A stretch of DNA of 64,000 nucleotides from NCBI GenBank assembly GCA_015478775.1, contig JADMKP010000007.1, positions 1 to 64,000 of the forward strand, given 5' to 3'. The position numbers and the translations under genes are program-made. This document shows positions 10,657 through 18,238 of the stretch, piece by piece; position 1 is the stretch's first letter, and every line of letters begins with the position of its first letter. The stretch is from Fermentimonas sp. Its GTDB lineage: Bacteria; Bacteroidota; Bacteroidia; Bacteroidales; Dysgonomonadaceae. The notes beneath the pieces were generated by a model, which had not been told where the DNA came from, searched no databases, and was given only the letters and a program-made list of their open reading frames with translations.

Positions 10657-12963
10657 ATGATTATTCCACCCATACTACTTAAATATAAACATATACTATT
10701 AATCATTTTTGTACTGTTTAATAGCTCTAACATTTATCCTAAAAACCCACAAAGCTCACTTTCAGTAGAAAATCTTAGTGTTAATATGTTGTTTAACGCA
10801 GAGCAGGTATATATCAATGGTTACCCTACTGTTACTCAACTTCATGAAACTTTCAATCAAAAGGAGAACTTTCAATTTGCAACTATAAGTACCAAAACAC
10901 CTATTCTAGGATGGATTATTAAAAGTGAAAAAAACAGCACTACTCAAACAGCATACAGAATTACTGTAGCAAGTACATTAGATAAACTATTAAGTGATAA
11001 TCCCGATTTATGGGATTCGCGGACAGTAAATAGCTCTGAGTCTTCTAACATCAGTTATCAAGGGTTACCACTTGAACCTGAGAATGTTTACTTCTGGAGA
11101 GTTAAAGTTTGGGATAATCATGGAAATGAATCTGCTTTCTCTAAGACAGCTCAATTTATTACAGCCAAAACACTAACTAATTATGGTACGGACAGACATC
11201 CTGTTCAAAAACAGGACGAGTATCCAGTTGAGATTGAACAGTTTGATAAAGTGAATTATTTTGCTGATTTTGGAAAATCAGCTTTTGGTAGAATTAGAAT
11301 AAATTTATTTTCTAAAACTGGCACCGATACAATCAAACTCCATTTAGGGGAATCTCAAATAAATGGAAGAGTTAACCGTGAACCAGGAGGTTCAATTCGT
11401 TATTCACAATACACTATCGTTCCAAAAAGTGGATTAAATAGCTATGTAATAACAATAAAGCCCGATGAAAAGAACACCGGTTCCCAGGCAATTTTAATAC
11501 CTGAGCATATAGGAGAAGTTACTCCTTTTAGGTATTGTGAGATTGAGAACTATAAATACCCTCTTCAAGATAAAGATATTGTTAGAGAAACGGCTTATTA
11601 TCCATTCGATGAAACAGAGTCTTATTTTATCAGTTCAAACACTATATTGAATCAAATTTGGGAATTATCGAAATATTCAATAAAAGCAACTTCATTTCTT
11701 GGTGTTTATGTAGATGGTGATAGAGAGCGGATTCCATATGAGGCAGATGTAACAATAAACCAACTATCACACTATAGCAATGCACGCGAATACAATATGG
11801 CAAGATACACGCATGAGTATTTAATTAACAACCCAACTTGGCCTACGGAGTGGATATTGCAATCGGTATTAATTGCATGGGAGGACTACAAATACACAGG
11901 AAATAAGCACTCTCTAGAACAATTTTATTCAGATTTAAAAGCAAAGACTCTTATTGAGCTTTCTGATGATAGTGGGTTTATAAGTACTCGAACCGGGAAA
12001 GTAACACCAGAAGTCATGAATTCCATTAACTACAATGGAAACATTCGTGATATTGTTGATTGGCCGCATCCGGGGAGCTTTGGTATGGTGGATGACAAAA
12101 AAGGTGAAACAGATGGATTTGTGTTTACAGATATAAATACCGTTGTAAATGCATTTCATTATAGGGCATTAGAGCTGATTTCAAAAATTGCAAAAACACT
12201 TGAAAAGGATGAGGACTATAATTATTACTCCCAACGCGCTTCTAGTCTTAAAAAAGCTTTTAATGAAAAGCTTTTTGATAAAATAAGAGGAGTATATAAA
12301 GATGGGCTAGATACTGATCATGCTTCACTTCATGCAAATATGTTTCCACTTGCCTTTGGGATGGTGGATGAAAAAAATAAAGAGTCAGTTCTTGAATTCA
12401 TTCGTTTACGCGGAATGGCATGTAGTGTTTATGGTAGTCAGTTTTTACTTGATGGTATATATGATGCGGATGATGCAGATTACGGTTTGGAGCTACTTAC
12501 TTCTACAGGAAAAAGAAGTTGGTACAATATGATTCGTATTGGTTCTACTATTACAACTGAAGCATGGGACGATATTTTTAAACCTAATCAGGACTGGAAC
12601 CATGCATGGGGATCTGCGCCTGCAAATATTATTCCGAGAAAATTGATGGGAATTGAACCCATGGAACCGGGCTTCAGTAAAATTAGGATTAAACCTCAAC
12701 CTGCTACACTAAAAACTGCTTCAATAAAGTATCCAACAATTAAAGGTGATATATTTATGGAGTTTATTAATTACCCAGTAGAAAGTTTTGAACTTTCTGT
12801 AGAGATTCCAGCCAATACAACTGCCGATATTTATTTGCCTTATTACAGCAAGAAGCAAAAAGTTAAGATGAATGATAAATTAGTGAAATCTTCACATGAT
12901 AATAACTTTACGGTTATAGAATCTGTAGGATCGGGGAAATGGGTATTTTCGGTTACTCGGTAA
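10657..12963 (+). CDS. GH78-type alpha-L-rhamnosidase, short form, secreted
   Basis: The 768-aa protein has an N-terminal hydrophobic export signal (~12-25), an Ig-like domain (about 75-165, YFWRVKVWDNHGNES), then passes almost directly to a concanavalin-like domain (NYFADFGKSAFGRIRI). The jelly-roll domain found in the two preceding enzymes is missing. The barrel carries VDGDRERIPYEADVTINQ (Asp355, Arg356, Glu357), a variant of the GH78 active-site segment, and the sequence ends in a beta-sandwich (EPMEPGFSKIRIKPQ, then a VEIPANTTADIYLP-type stretch). It is the last gene of the + strand run and its stop lies one base from the stop of the convergent DUF4861 gene. The superfamily is clear; rhamnosidase specificity is less certain because of the variant motif. 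Confidence 0.82.
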   Translation: MIIPPILLKYKHILLIIFVLFNSSNIYPKNPQSSLSVENLSVNMLFNAEQVYINGYPTVTQLHETFNQKENFQFATISTKTPILGWIIKSEKNSTTQTAYRITVASTLDKLLSDNPDLWDSRTVNSSESSNISYQGLPLEPENVYFWRVKVWDNHGNESAFSKTAQFITAKTLTNYGTDRHPVQKQDEYPVEIEQFDKVNYFADFGKSAFGRIRINLFSKTGTDTIKLHLGESQINGRVNREPGGSIRYSQYTIVPKSGLNSYVITIKPDEKNTGSQAILIPEHIGEVTPFRYCEIENYKYPLQDKDIVRETAYYPFDETESYFISSNTILNQIWELSKYSIKATSFLGVYVDGDRERIPYEADVTINQLSHYSNAREYNMARYTHEYLINNPTWPTEWILQSVLIAWEDYKYTGNKHSLEQFYSDLKAKTLIELSDDSGFISTRTGKVTPEVMNSINYNGNIRDIVDWPHPGSFGMVDDKKGETDGFVFTDINTVVNAFHYRALELISKIAKTLEKDEDYNYYSQRASSLKKAFNEKLFDKIRGVYKDGLDTDHASLHANMFPLAFGMVDEKNKESVLEFIRLRGMACSVYGSQFLLDGIYDADDADYGLELLTSTGKRSWYNMIRIGSTITTEAWDDIFKPNQDWNHAWGSAPANIIPRKLMGIEPMEPGFSKIRIKPQPATLKTASIKYPTIKGDIFMEFINYPVESFELSVEIPANTTADIYLPYYSKKQKVKMNDKLVKSSHDNNFTVIESVGSGKWVFSVTR

Positions 12964-12964
12964 A

Positions 12965-13840
12965 TCATTTATTCAACCCTATCTCAAATTTAGAAAAATC
13001 TATAAATCGATCAAGTGAATTTACAAAGGGTTCTTTACCGTTTGCAGAGCTTATCCATAGACTAAGATATCTTGCAGGCTTTGAAATAAAAACATGCTGA
13101 TTACCGTCGTCCAAAGTCTGTGAGTAATCGTCAGGATTTATAAAGATAGCTGAACCAAGTTCAACCTGTTCTGCCGCTACATCTTCTGGGTGTAATCCCC
13201 ATGCAAATACACAAGCATCTTCAACCACAACCTCTTGATTGGGATGATAATTTATACCGGTCACAAATTCAACATCATTCTCAGATAGTGCGTATGCTTC
13301 GACCTTCGCTTTTCTGTAACCTGAATAGACAGTTACTCTAACTAGAATATCAACTGTACCTCCACGATAGGGCACATCTTCTGATAACATCTCCAAATAG
13401 GAAATACTCCCCTCCTTCGCAACCCTAGCAGTTCTATTTGATACTGGATCTAACGGTAAAACATTTTCTCCATCCCACAAACGGATACCACCTAGACCAA
13501 CTGTTGGACCTACTTTATAATAATCGGCACCTTTTCCATCTAACTGCTGTTGTGTGGTAGGATACCATTTGTATTCTGCAAGTTCAAGTCCGGGATTAGC
13601 TTTTGAATAGATATCGATAGCTGCTTTTTTATCAAAATAATATCTTATTCCTACCCACTCGTTTTCGATAGCAGGTCCGTGATGCCCCAAAGCTCTATAT
13701 AAATCACCAGTATTTGAAGATACTTCATGCAAGTAAGTTGTGCTGTCGGCACGTAAAAAAAGACTCACATCAGTCATGTTCTGTGCAAAGACTACACTCC
13801 CTTGTAATACAAACAAAAACAAAAGTAAATTATTCCTCAT
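12965..13840 (-). CDS. DUF4861 family secreted protein
   Basis: The 291-aa product has a clear signal peptide (cleavage after VVFA). Its body matches the DUF4861 family as I recall it: a GDLYRALGHHGPAIENEW segment, YFDKKAAIDIYSK, GGIRLWDGENVLPL, and a beta-rich C-terminal half. Family members are common in polysaccharide-utilization loci of Bacteroidetes, often near pectin or rhamnogalacturonan genes, but I know of no activity that can be assigned from sequence alone. It converges on the rhamnosidase cluster. Upstream, towards 14030, lies a transporter gene relic rather than a normal neighbour, so its original operon has been rearranged. No promoter box was recognised in the short upstream gap. 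Confidence 0.75.
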   Translation of the reverse strand: MRNNLLLFLFVLQGSVVFAQNMTDVSLFLRADSTTYLHEVSSNTGDLYRALGHHGPAIENEWVGIRYYFDKKAAIDIYSKANPGLELAEYKWYPTTQQQLDGKGADYYKVGPTVGLGGIRLWDGENVLPLDPVSNRTARVAKEGSISYLEMLSEDVPYRGGTVDILVRVTVYSGYRKAKVEAYALSENDVEFVTGINYHPNQEVVVEDACVFAWGLHPEDVAAEQVELGSAIFINPDDYSQTLDDGNQHVFISKPARYLSLWISSANGKEPFVNSLDRFIDFSKFEIGLNK

Positions 13841-13877
13841 CTTATAATTTATATTTTAACTCCTCCATGAATTATGA

Positions 13878-14030
13878 TTAATTATACCCACATTTGCCGA
13901 CCCCGGTTAGCGAAACCATAATAAGTCCCACCGAAAACAGTGCACCCGCAACAAACTTCACAATTCTCGGGTTTGCTTCTACCACGGCTGGCATATCACC
14001 CGCTACTATTACAGTTAGAAAACCTCCAAC
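13878..14030 (-). pseudogene. relic of a formate/nitrite transporter (FNT family) gene
   Basis: Reading the - strand from 14030 to the stop at 13878-13880 gives about 50 codons containing VGGFLTVIVAGDMPAVVEA and then KFVAGALFSVGLIMVSLTG. This is strongly reminiscent of an internal transmembrane segment of FNT channels, where the LTG would normally run on into a LFT-type motif; here it breaks off into VGKCGYN and a stop. There is no start codon of its own and the rest of the roughly 260-280-aa channel is absent. The first codons overlap, in another frame, the last codons of the peptidase gene ending at 14015. The open frame on the opposite strand (13894-14085) is its antisense shadow. FNT identity is from memory of the family. 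Confidence 0.65.
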
Positions 14031-14776
14031 TGATACTCATCCCACAGAGTATCAATGGAGTGATCTTCGCCTAAAACATGTTTAATAGCACCATCGAAAC
14101 TCCATGGAATAACTTCAAGGGTAGAACGATTGAATTTCTTCAAGAAAACTTTATCTTTAGTAGTAAGCCATTCCAGAAAAAAACCTGTAGTTTGGTAACC
14201 ATCCATCCAATGTCCTCCGGCCATTCTGTTTTCATCAGGAAAATAACCATTATGCGCCCTAACCGCATCGGCCATTCCCTCAATAAAAGCAAAAAAAACT
14301 TTATTTGTGCCATACGAGCCAATGCCTTGTGGTTCTAGCTGAAAACCATGCACCAATTCATGATACAATACACCTTCAGTCTCATACAATACCCTGTCGT
14401 CGCCACCGTTCTCTGCAGAAAACTCAACCCAACGACTGCTATAAAAAATACTTATCTCAGGTACACCTCCACCCTTAGCAGAAATACCTTCCCTATCGTC
14501 GAATGAGTAATTAATCTTTCTAATACTGGGTATACTATCCGATGTGCTCCAGTAAAGAGTCTTCACAACACCCAAAATACTCTCTTTAATCAAATCTTGG
14601 GGGTTAGGTACAATTCTGTTGTAGATGGTCCAACCCTCTGTATGCGCAGCGTTATTAACAAAATTAATTTCAGGATATATAAAATTATCCCAGGTTGTAT
14701 CTGTGTTATCAGGCTCAATTTCACATGAGCTACACAAAAATATAAGCAAAACTATTGATAATAAATATTGTCTCAT
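14015..14776 (-). CDS. basic secretory protein-like zinc peptidase, lipoprotein
   Basis: The 253-aa protein has a lipoprotein signal (LLIFLCSSC, Cys18). The core carries YHELVHGFQ, an HExxH zinc motif, followed by FIEGMADAVRAHNGYF, which supplies the downstream acidic region, and HWMDGYQTTGFFLEWL. This pattern fits the plant and bacterial basic secretory protein peptidase family. In Bacteroidetes such genes often sit with DUF5000 and DUF4998 lipoproteins in glycan loci, as here. Its last five residues (QLEVF) are encoded by DNA that in another frame reads as the FNT relic, so the natural C-terminus is probably slightly altered by a deletion junction near 14030. The catalytic core is intact. 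Confidence 0.78.
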   Translation of the reverse strand: MRQYLLSIVLLIFLCSSCEIEPDNTDTTWDNFIYPEINFVNNAAHTEGWTIYNRIVPNPQDLIKESILGVVKTLYWSTSDSIPSIRKINYSFDDREGISAKGGGVPEISIFYSSRWVEFSAENGGDDRVLYETEGVLYHELVHGFQLEPQGIGSYGTNKVFFAFIEGMADAVRAHNGYFPDENRMAGGHWMDGYQTTGFFLEWLTTKDKVFLKKFNRSTLEVIPWSFDGAIKHVLGEDHSIDTLWDEYQLEVF

Positions 14777-14869
14777 TTAAAGTTTTGAAATAATATGTTT
14801 TTACTTTTTGTATAAATAAATTATTATTGAAATAATATTCCGCAATTTACTAATAAATACTAAATCAAC

Positions 14870-14921
14870 AAACGAATCCGACTAACTTCATTTTGTATGA
14901 AGGCAATAGTCGGATTCGTTT
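14870..14921 (-). terminator. stem-loop after the DUF4998 gene
   Basis: AAACGAATCCGACTA (14870-14884) and its exact reverse complement (14907-14921) form a 15-bp perfect stem, with a smaller CTTCA/TGAAG hairpin inside the loop. On the - strand it is followed by TTTGTTGATTT. It lies just past the stop of the gene at 14950 and before the peptidase gene, so it may terminate or attenuate transcription between them. Confidence 0.6.
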
Positions 14922-14949
14922 AAAAAATAATCTAAATTATTTCACTAAT

Positions 14950-16104
14950 CTATTGTCCACTGTCGTAATACAGCGTCCACTCGTCAAGCTGAAACAGGTT
15001 ACTTCCGTTATTAGCAGAAACATTTAGTCTGTAGTGCGAATAAGGAGTAGTGTTGTCAATAAGGAAAGTTTTCCGCTCAAAACGACTTCCAAACTTAACC
15101 TCATTTTGCTCATCCAGTTGTGTCCAGTTAGTACCATCATTAGATCCTTCAAGTATCCAATTCTTTGGATCACGCTCTGGAGCATCATTAGCAGATAAAA
15201 GTGTGTAATAAGTAGCAATAAACTCACGGTCCATCTTCCACATTATCCATGTAGACTGGTTACCTGTTAAGTACTTACTATTAACAGCTCCATCAACAAC
15301 CTTCGCAACACCTTCACCACCTTCTGTATTATATCTATCAGATACAGTGCCCGGTATATTCATAAGGTTAATAACAACAGGATCAACAGTAATAGTCTGC
15401 TCATTAGTTAATACCACCTCATCAACAGATACAAGGTTACCCATAATAGGAAATACAGATACCTTCACCTCAAAAGTGTACTCACCCACGGGTAAGAATG
15501 GAAGAGGAATTAAAGAAGAAACAGGAATATTTACCTGCGATGCACCAATAGCTTCAGGCATATACAGTTTCTCACTCATTGTGAATCCGTCGGGACCGTT
15601 AACACTATATTCTATGTTACCCGAGAAGCTCATCAGCACGTTAGATGTACCCATAATCGAAACAAACTGGTCAGAACTAATTGCCTGCACAACTACCATT
15701 GGAGGAGTTAATCCATCCACAAAAGCTTGTGATACAGGGAAAGCAGTGATATAAGCCGGCACTGATTGATTGTTAAACTGATCCTGAGTATAAACTATGA
15801 ATTCATAGCCCGTACCTGCGTTAAGTCCTTCAATACTCACAGAATCCACCATTGTATCATATTTGATCTCTGTACTATCCTCACCATATAATATTCTTAT
15901 AGACTTAGACTTCTGATCTTTGGGGTTATCCCATGCAAGAATAACACGCTCAAAGCCCGGATAAACGCGCAAACTGTCCACCTTTCCTGAGTAGTTGTAT
16001 TCTTCAATATATTGTTTATAGTTGTCATCCATACTCTCACAGCCCCAATATGACACTGTAAAAAGCAAAATGCTAATAATAACTATCGATTTGAATTGTT
16101 TCAT
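14950..16104 (-). CDS. DUF4998 domain lipoprotein with C-terminal discoidin-like domain
   Basis: This 384-aa protein starts with a lipoprotein signal (VSYWGC, Cys22) followed by ESMDDNYKQYIEEYNYSG and KVDSLRVYPGFERVILAW, the typical opening of DUF4998 proteins. The first ~210 residues are fibronectin-like beta domains. The C-terminal ~130 residues (KVVDGAVNSKYLTG, NWILEGSNDGTNWTQLDEQ, a YSHYRLNVSANNGSNLFQL segment) form a discoidin (F5/8 type C) domain, usually carbohydrate-binding. It is probably exposed on the cell surface and helps bind glycan. The DUF5000 stump lies 28 bases upstream, matching the usual DUF5000-DUF4998 gene order of Sus-type loci. Confidence 0.78.
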   Translation of the reverse strand: MKQFKSIVIISILLFTVSYWGCESMDDNYKQYIEEYNYSGKVDSLRVYPGFERVILAWDNPKDQKSKSIRILYGEDSTEIKYDTMVDSVSIEGLNAGTGYEFIVYTQDQFNNQSVPAYITAFPVSQAFVDGLTPPMVVVQAISSDQFVSIMGTSNVLMSFSGNIEYSVNGPDGFTMSEKLYMPEAIGASQVNIPVSSLIPLPFLPVGEYTFEVKVSVFPIMGNLVSVDEVVLTNEQTITVDPVVINLMNIPGTVSDRYNTEGGEGVAKVVDGAVNSKYLTGNQSTWIMWKMDREFIATYYTLLSANDAPERDPKNWILEGSNDGTNWTQLDEQNEVKFGSRFERKTFLIDNTTPYSHYRLNVSANNGSNLFQLDEWTLYYDSGQ

Positions 16105-16132
16105 ATATCTTAAAAATTTATTGTTTTATGAA

Positions 16133-16585
16133 TTATTCCCATCCTTCCACTACACCGGTTAAAGTCTCAGGATCTTCAATAATCGATCCGTCAGCCTCAG
16201 TTCCGTAAATCGTAATCTCTGAAGTACAACCGGAGTTTCCACCACCAACTTGCTTAATACCTTTGTATCTTACATAACGGAATGGCTTGGTAAATCTTGG
16301 ATTCTCAGGATAGAAAATATACTCATGTCCATTACGAGCCTCATTTCTTGCCTCAATCACATTAGAAGGCTGCACTAATCTATACCTGCCCACAAGTTCC
16401 CATCCATCAAAAACACCATCAGAAGGATCTTTATCATCACTAATCCAAATCTCCCATATCTCCACGTTCTCACCACCATAAAGCATGCCCCACGCATCGC
16501 GTTGCCAAATCTTAAAGCGGCTTCCCTGAATTTCTCTTCCCATATCAATAATATATACTGTATAATTAGCTTCATTTAAATTCAT
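16133..16585 (-). pseudogene. DUF5000 domain lipoprotein, 5'-truncated remnant
   Basis: Only 150 codons remain. They correspond to the C-terminal, discoidin-like DUF5000 domain (IIDMGREIQGSRFKIWQRD, WEIWISDDKDPSDGVFDGW, FTKPFRYVRYKG, CTSEITIYG). Intact proteins of this type are about 400 aa and start with a lipoprotein signal and further domains. Here the ATG falls inside the domain, no signal peptide precedes it, and the frame upstream stays open for only 17 codons of unrelated sequence before a stop. SusC and SusD genes, which normally precede it, are absent; a VOC gene terminator lies just upstream. I read it as the stump left by a deletion, though the short ORF could still be translated. 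Confidence 0.68.
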
Positions 16586-16621
16586 TTTAGCAAAATTAAA
16601 GACATGATAAACAAGTATATA

Positions 16622-16650
16622 ATAAAAAAGCTGAGTCTATTAAGACTCAG
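16622..16650 (-). terminator. rho-independent terminator of the VOC gene
   Basis: CTGAGTCT (16631-16638) and AGACTCAG (16643-16650) form a perfect 8-bp stem with a four-base loop; read on the - strand it is followed by a CTTTTTTATT tract. It lies 29 bases past the stop of the VOC gene and separates it from the DUF5000 stump. Confidence 0.75.
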
Positions 16651-16678
16651 TCGATCTAGTATAAATATTAGTAAATTT

Positions 16679-17083
16679 CTAAAGTTTACTTACCAACTCT
16701 ATTAAACCAACATTGGCACTATACAAGTAACAAATCAATTTATTATCGAGTGCAATAGCAGGTACGGGATCAAAAAGAGTGAAAAAATCCATATCGTTCA
16801 GTTCCTTAATGGCAGATTTTATATCATCAACCTCATAACAAATGTGATATGGCGATACGCCCGATTTTTTGAGAGTATTAACAACCGGCGATTTATCATC
16901 TACCGCCGCCACGAGCTCAATAATAGGAAATCCATCTCTTTTAAGAAATGCTATCTTCGAATTTTGAATTAAATCATCAAAAATCTCCGAAAGAGTCCAC
17001 CCGGCAGAAATATAAATATCTGCCGTTTCCATTAAATCACGCACAGCGTAACCAATGTGGTGAAACCTACAATTTTTTATCAT
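16679..17083 (-). CDS. VOC family (glyoxalase/epimerase-like) protein
   Basis: The 134-aa protein shows a single vicinal-oxygen-chelate module pair: FHHIGYAVRDLMETADIYIS at the start, PIIELVAAVDDKSPV in the middle, YHICYEVDDIKSAIKEL, and a terminal LIELVSKL. The HHIGYAV and YHICYEV histidines and the two IEL glutamates are the expected metal ligands. It resembles the Glyoxalase_4 group that includes methylmalonyl-CoA epimerase, but it lacks enough specific features to name a substrate. It stands alone on the - strand, with its own terminator downstream and a repeat-like intergenic stretch upstream. Confidence 0.72.
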   Translation of the reverse strand: MIKNCRFHHIGYAVRDLMETADIYISAGWTLSEIFDDLIQNSKIAFLKRDGFPIIELVAAVDDKSPVVNTLKKSGVSPYHICYEVDDIKSAIKELNDMDFFTLFDPVPAIALDNKLICYLYSANVGLIELVSKL

Positions 17084-17426
17084 CTTTCAACCATTTCTAA
17101 ATATTAATAACATAATTATAATTTATAATGTTCATTAATTATTAACATAAATCACATTATTATACTGGCAAAAGCCTATACCAAACCCAAAGCCTCTTCG
17201 ATGCCTCATCATATCCTCTATGTATCAACATCATAAATTTATGAGGAGGCATTGGAGGAAGTATGAATGAATTATCAAGGAAGTACGAAGGAAATATATA
17301 TTATGGCTGTATAAGTTGGTATAGAGATTAAGAAAAACTATACCAATTAAAATATTTAGGATAGATGAACACAATATTCTCCGGATATGTTTAAATTATA
17401 CCGTAACAATCAAAAAATCAGAGATA
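17084..17426. other. 343-base intergenic stretch with an imperfect inverted repeat
   Basis: No ORF or RNA gene is seen here. CTATACCAA (17176-17184) recurs as its exact reverse complement TTGGTATAG (17316-17324), bounding about 150 bases. Inside, GATGCCTCATCAT near 17200 faces an imperfect complement around ATGAGGAGGCAT (17241-17252), and the purine-rich motif GGAAGTA-GAA is repeated (17258-17293). This could be a decayed MITE-like element or a structured untranslated region between two divergent VOC genes. The remainder is featureless AT-rich DNA. Confidence 0.4.
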
Positions 17427-17903
17427 ATGAACAATCAAAAAATAACTCCCTGCCTTTGGGTTGATAAAGATGCTAAAATAGTAGCCGAATTTTATCTATC
17501 TATATTTAAAGATGGTAAGTTGAAAGACTATCAGTTATTTGAAAATATGCCATCTGCTGACGGTAGTGGCAATACTAACCGTTTTGATACTGCTATAATG
17601 GAACTTGCAGGAGTAGAATTCTCTGTTCTTGCCGCAGGACCCTATTTTAAATTCAATGAGGCTATATCACTCGTCATAAATTGTAAAGACCAAGACGAAG
17701 TTGACTACTATTGGGAAGCGCTTACTTCTAATGGAGGAGAAGAGGGGGTGTGTGGATGGTGCAAGGACAAATATGGTTTATCTTGGCAAGTTGTGCCGGT
17801 TGAATATTTTGAACTAATACAAAGTAGCGATTCAAAAGTAAGGGAAAAAGCGATAACAAACACATTTAAACAAAAGAAATTAATACTTTCAGAACTTAAA
17901 TAG
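17427..17903 (+). CDS. PhnB-like VOC family protein
   Basis: The 158-aa product matches the PhnB/3-demethylubiquinone methyltransferase-like branch of the VOC superfamily: KITPCLWVDKDAKIVAEFY, FDTAIMELAGVEFSVLAAGP, ISLVINCKDQDEVDYYWEAL and GWCKDKYGLSWQVVP. Despite the family's historical name these proteins are not demonstrated methyltransferases, and the substrate is unknown. It lies on the opposite strand to the other VOC gene and is unrelated to it beyond the fold. Its 3' side faces the tRNA-Asp terminator. Confidence 0.8.
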   Translation: MNNQKITPCLWVDKDAKIVAEFYLSIFKDGKLKDYQLFENMPSADGSGNTNRFDTAIMELAGVEFSVLAAGPYFKFNEAISLVINCKDQDEVDYYWEALTSNGGEEGVCGWCKDKYGLSWQVVPVEYFELIQSSDSKVREKAITNTFKQKKLILSELK

Positions 17904-17960
17904 AATATATTATTCCTCGTTTTTGATGCTTTCATATGCCTAAAACGGCACTTTAGAGCA

Positions 17961-17995
17961 AAAAAAACCTCAGGAATCGTTTGACTCTCTGAGGT
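17961..17995 (-). terminator. terminator of tRNA-Asp
   Basis: ACCTCAG (17967-17973) pairs with CTGAGGT (17989-17995) around a 15-base loop; on the - strand it is followed by a run of eight T. It lies 23 bases past the tRNA 3' end and could also serve the convergent PhnB-like gene. Confidence 0.75.
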
Positions 17996-18018
17996 ATACT
18001 TATAACCTATTGAATTAT

Positions 18019-18095
18019 TGGCGGTATGGACGGGACTCGAACCCGCGACCCCCTGCGTGACAGGCAGGTATTCTAACCAACTGAACTACCACACC
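18019..18095 (-). tRNA. tRNA-Asp (anticodon GTC)
   Basis: On the - strand the sequence folds as a cloverleaf: acceptor GGTGTGG pairs with CCATACC, the anticodon arm CCTGC-CTGTCAC-GCAGG gives anticodon GTC, and the T arm carries GGTTCGAGTCC. The discriminator is G and the CCA end is encoded (TGG at 18019-18021 on the + strand). No intron or unusual base is seen. Confidence 0.96.
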
Positions 18096-18238
18096 ATTGG
18101 TTTTGCAATTCTGAAACATCTAGTACTTTTCATCTAAGAATCTCTATTCTCTGTTTGTACTGTTTCATTTAGCGAGTGCAAAGATAGGGATATTTTCAGA
18201 ATTGCAAAACTTTTGAGTATATTTTTTTAGTAATTATA

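Noticed and set aside
13894-14085. + strand 63-codon open frame
   Set aside because: It is antisense to the FNT-like relic and the peptidase C-terminus; its Thr/Pro-rich translation has no family features.
15347-15754. + strand 135-codon open frame
   Set aside because: It lies entirely antisense to the DUF4998 gene, which has strong domain evidence.
18019-18095. tRNA-Asp as an integration site of a mobile element
   Set aside because: No repeated tRNA 3' end, integrase or element genes are found on either side; the same holds for tRNA-Ser at 38331-38418.
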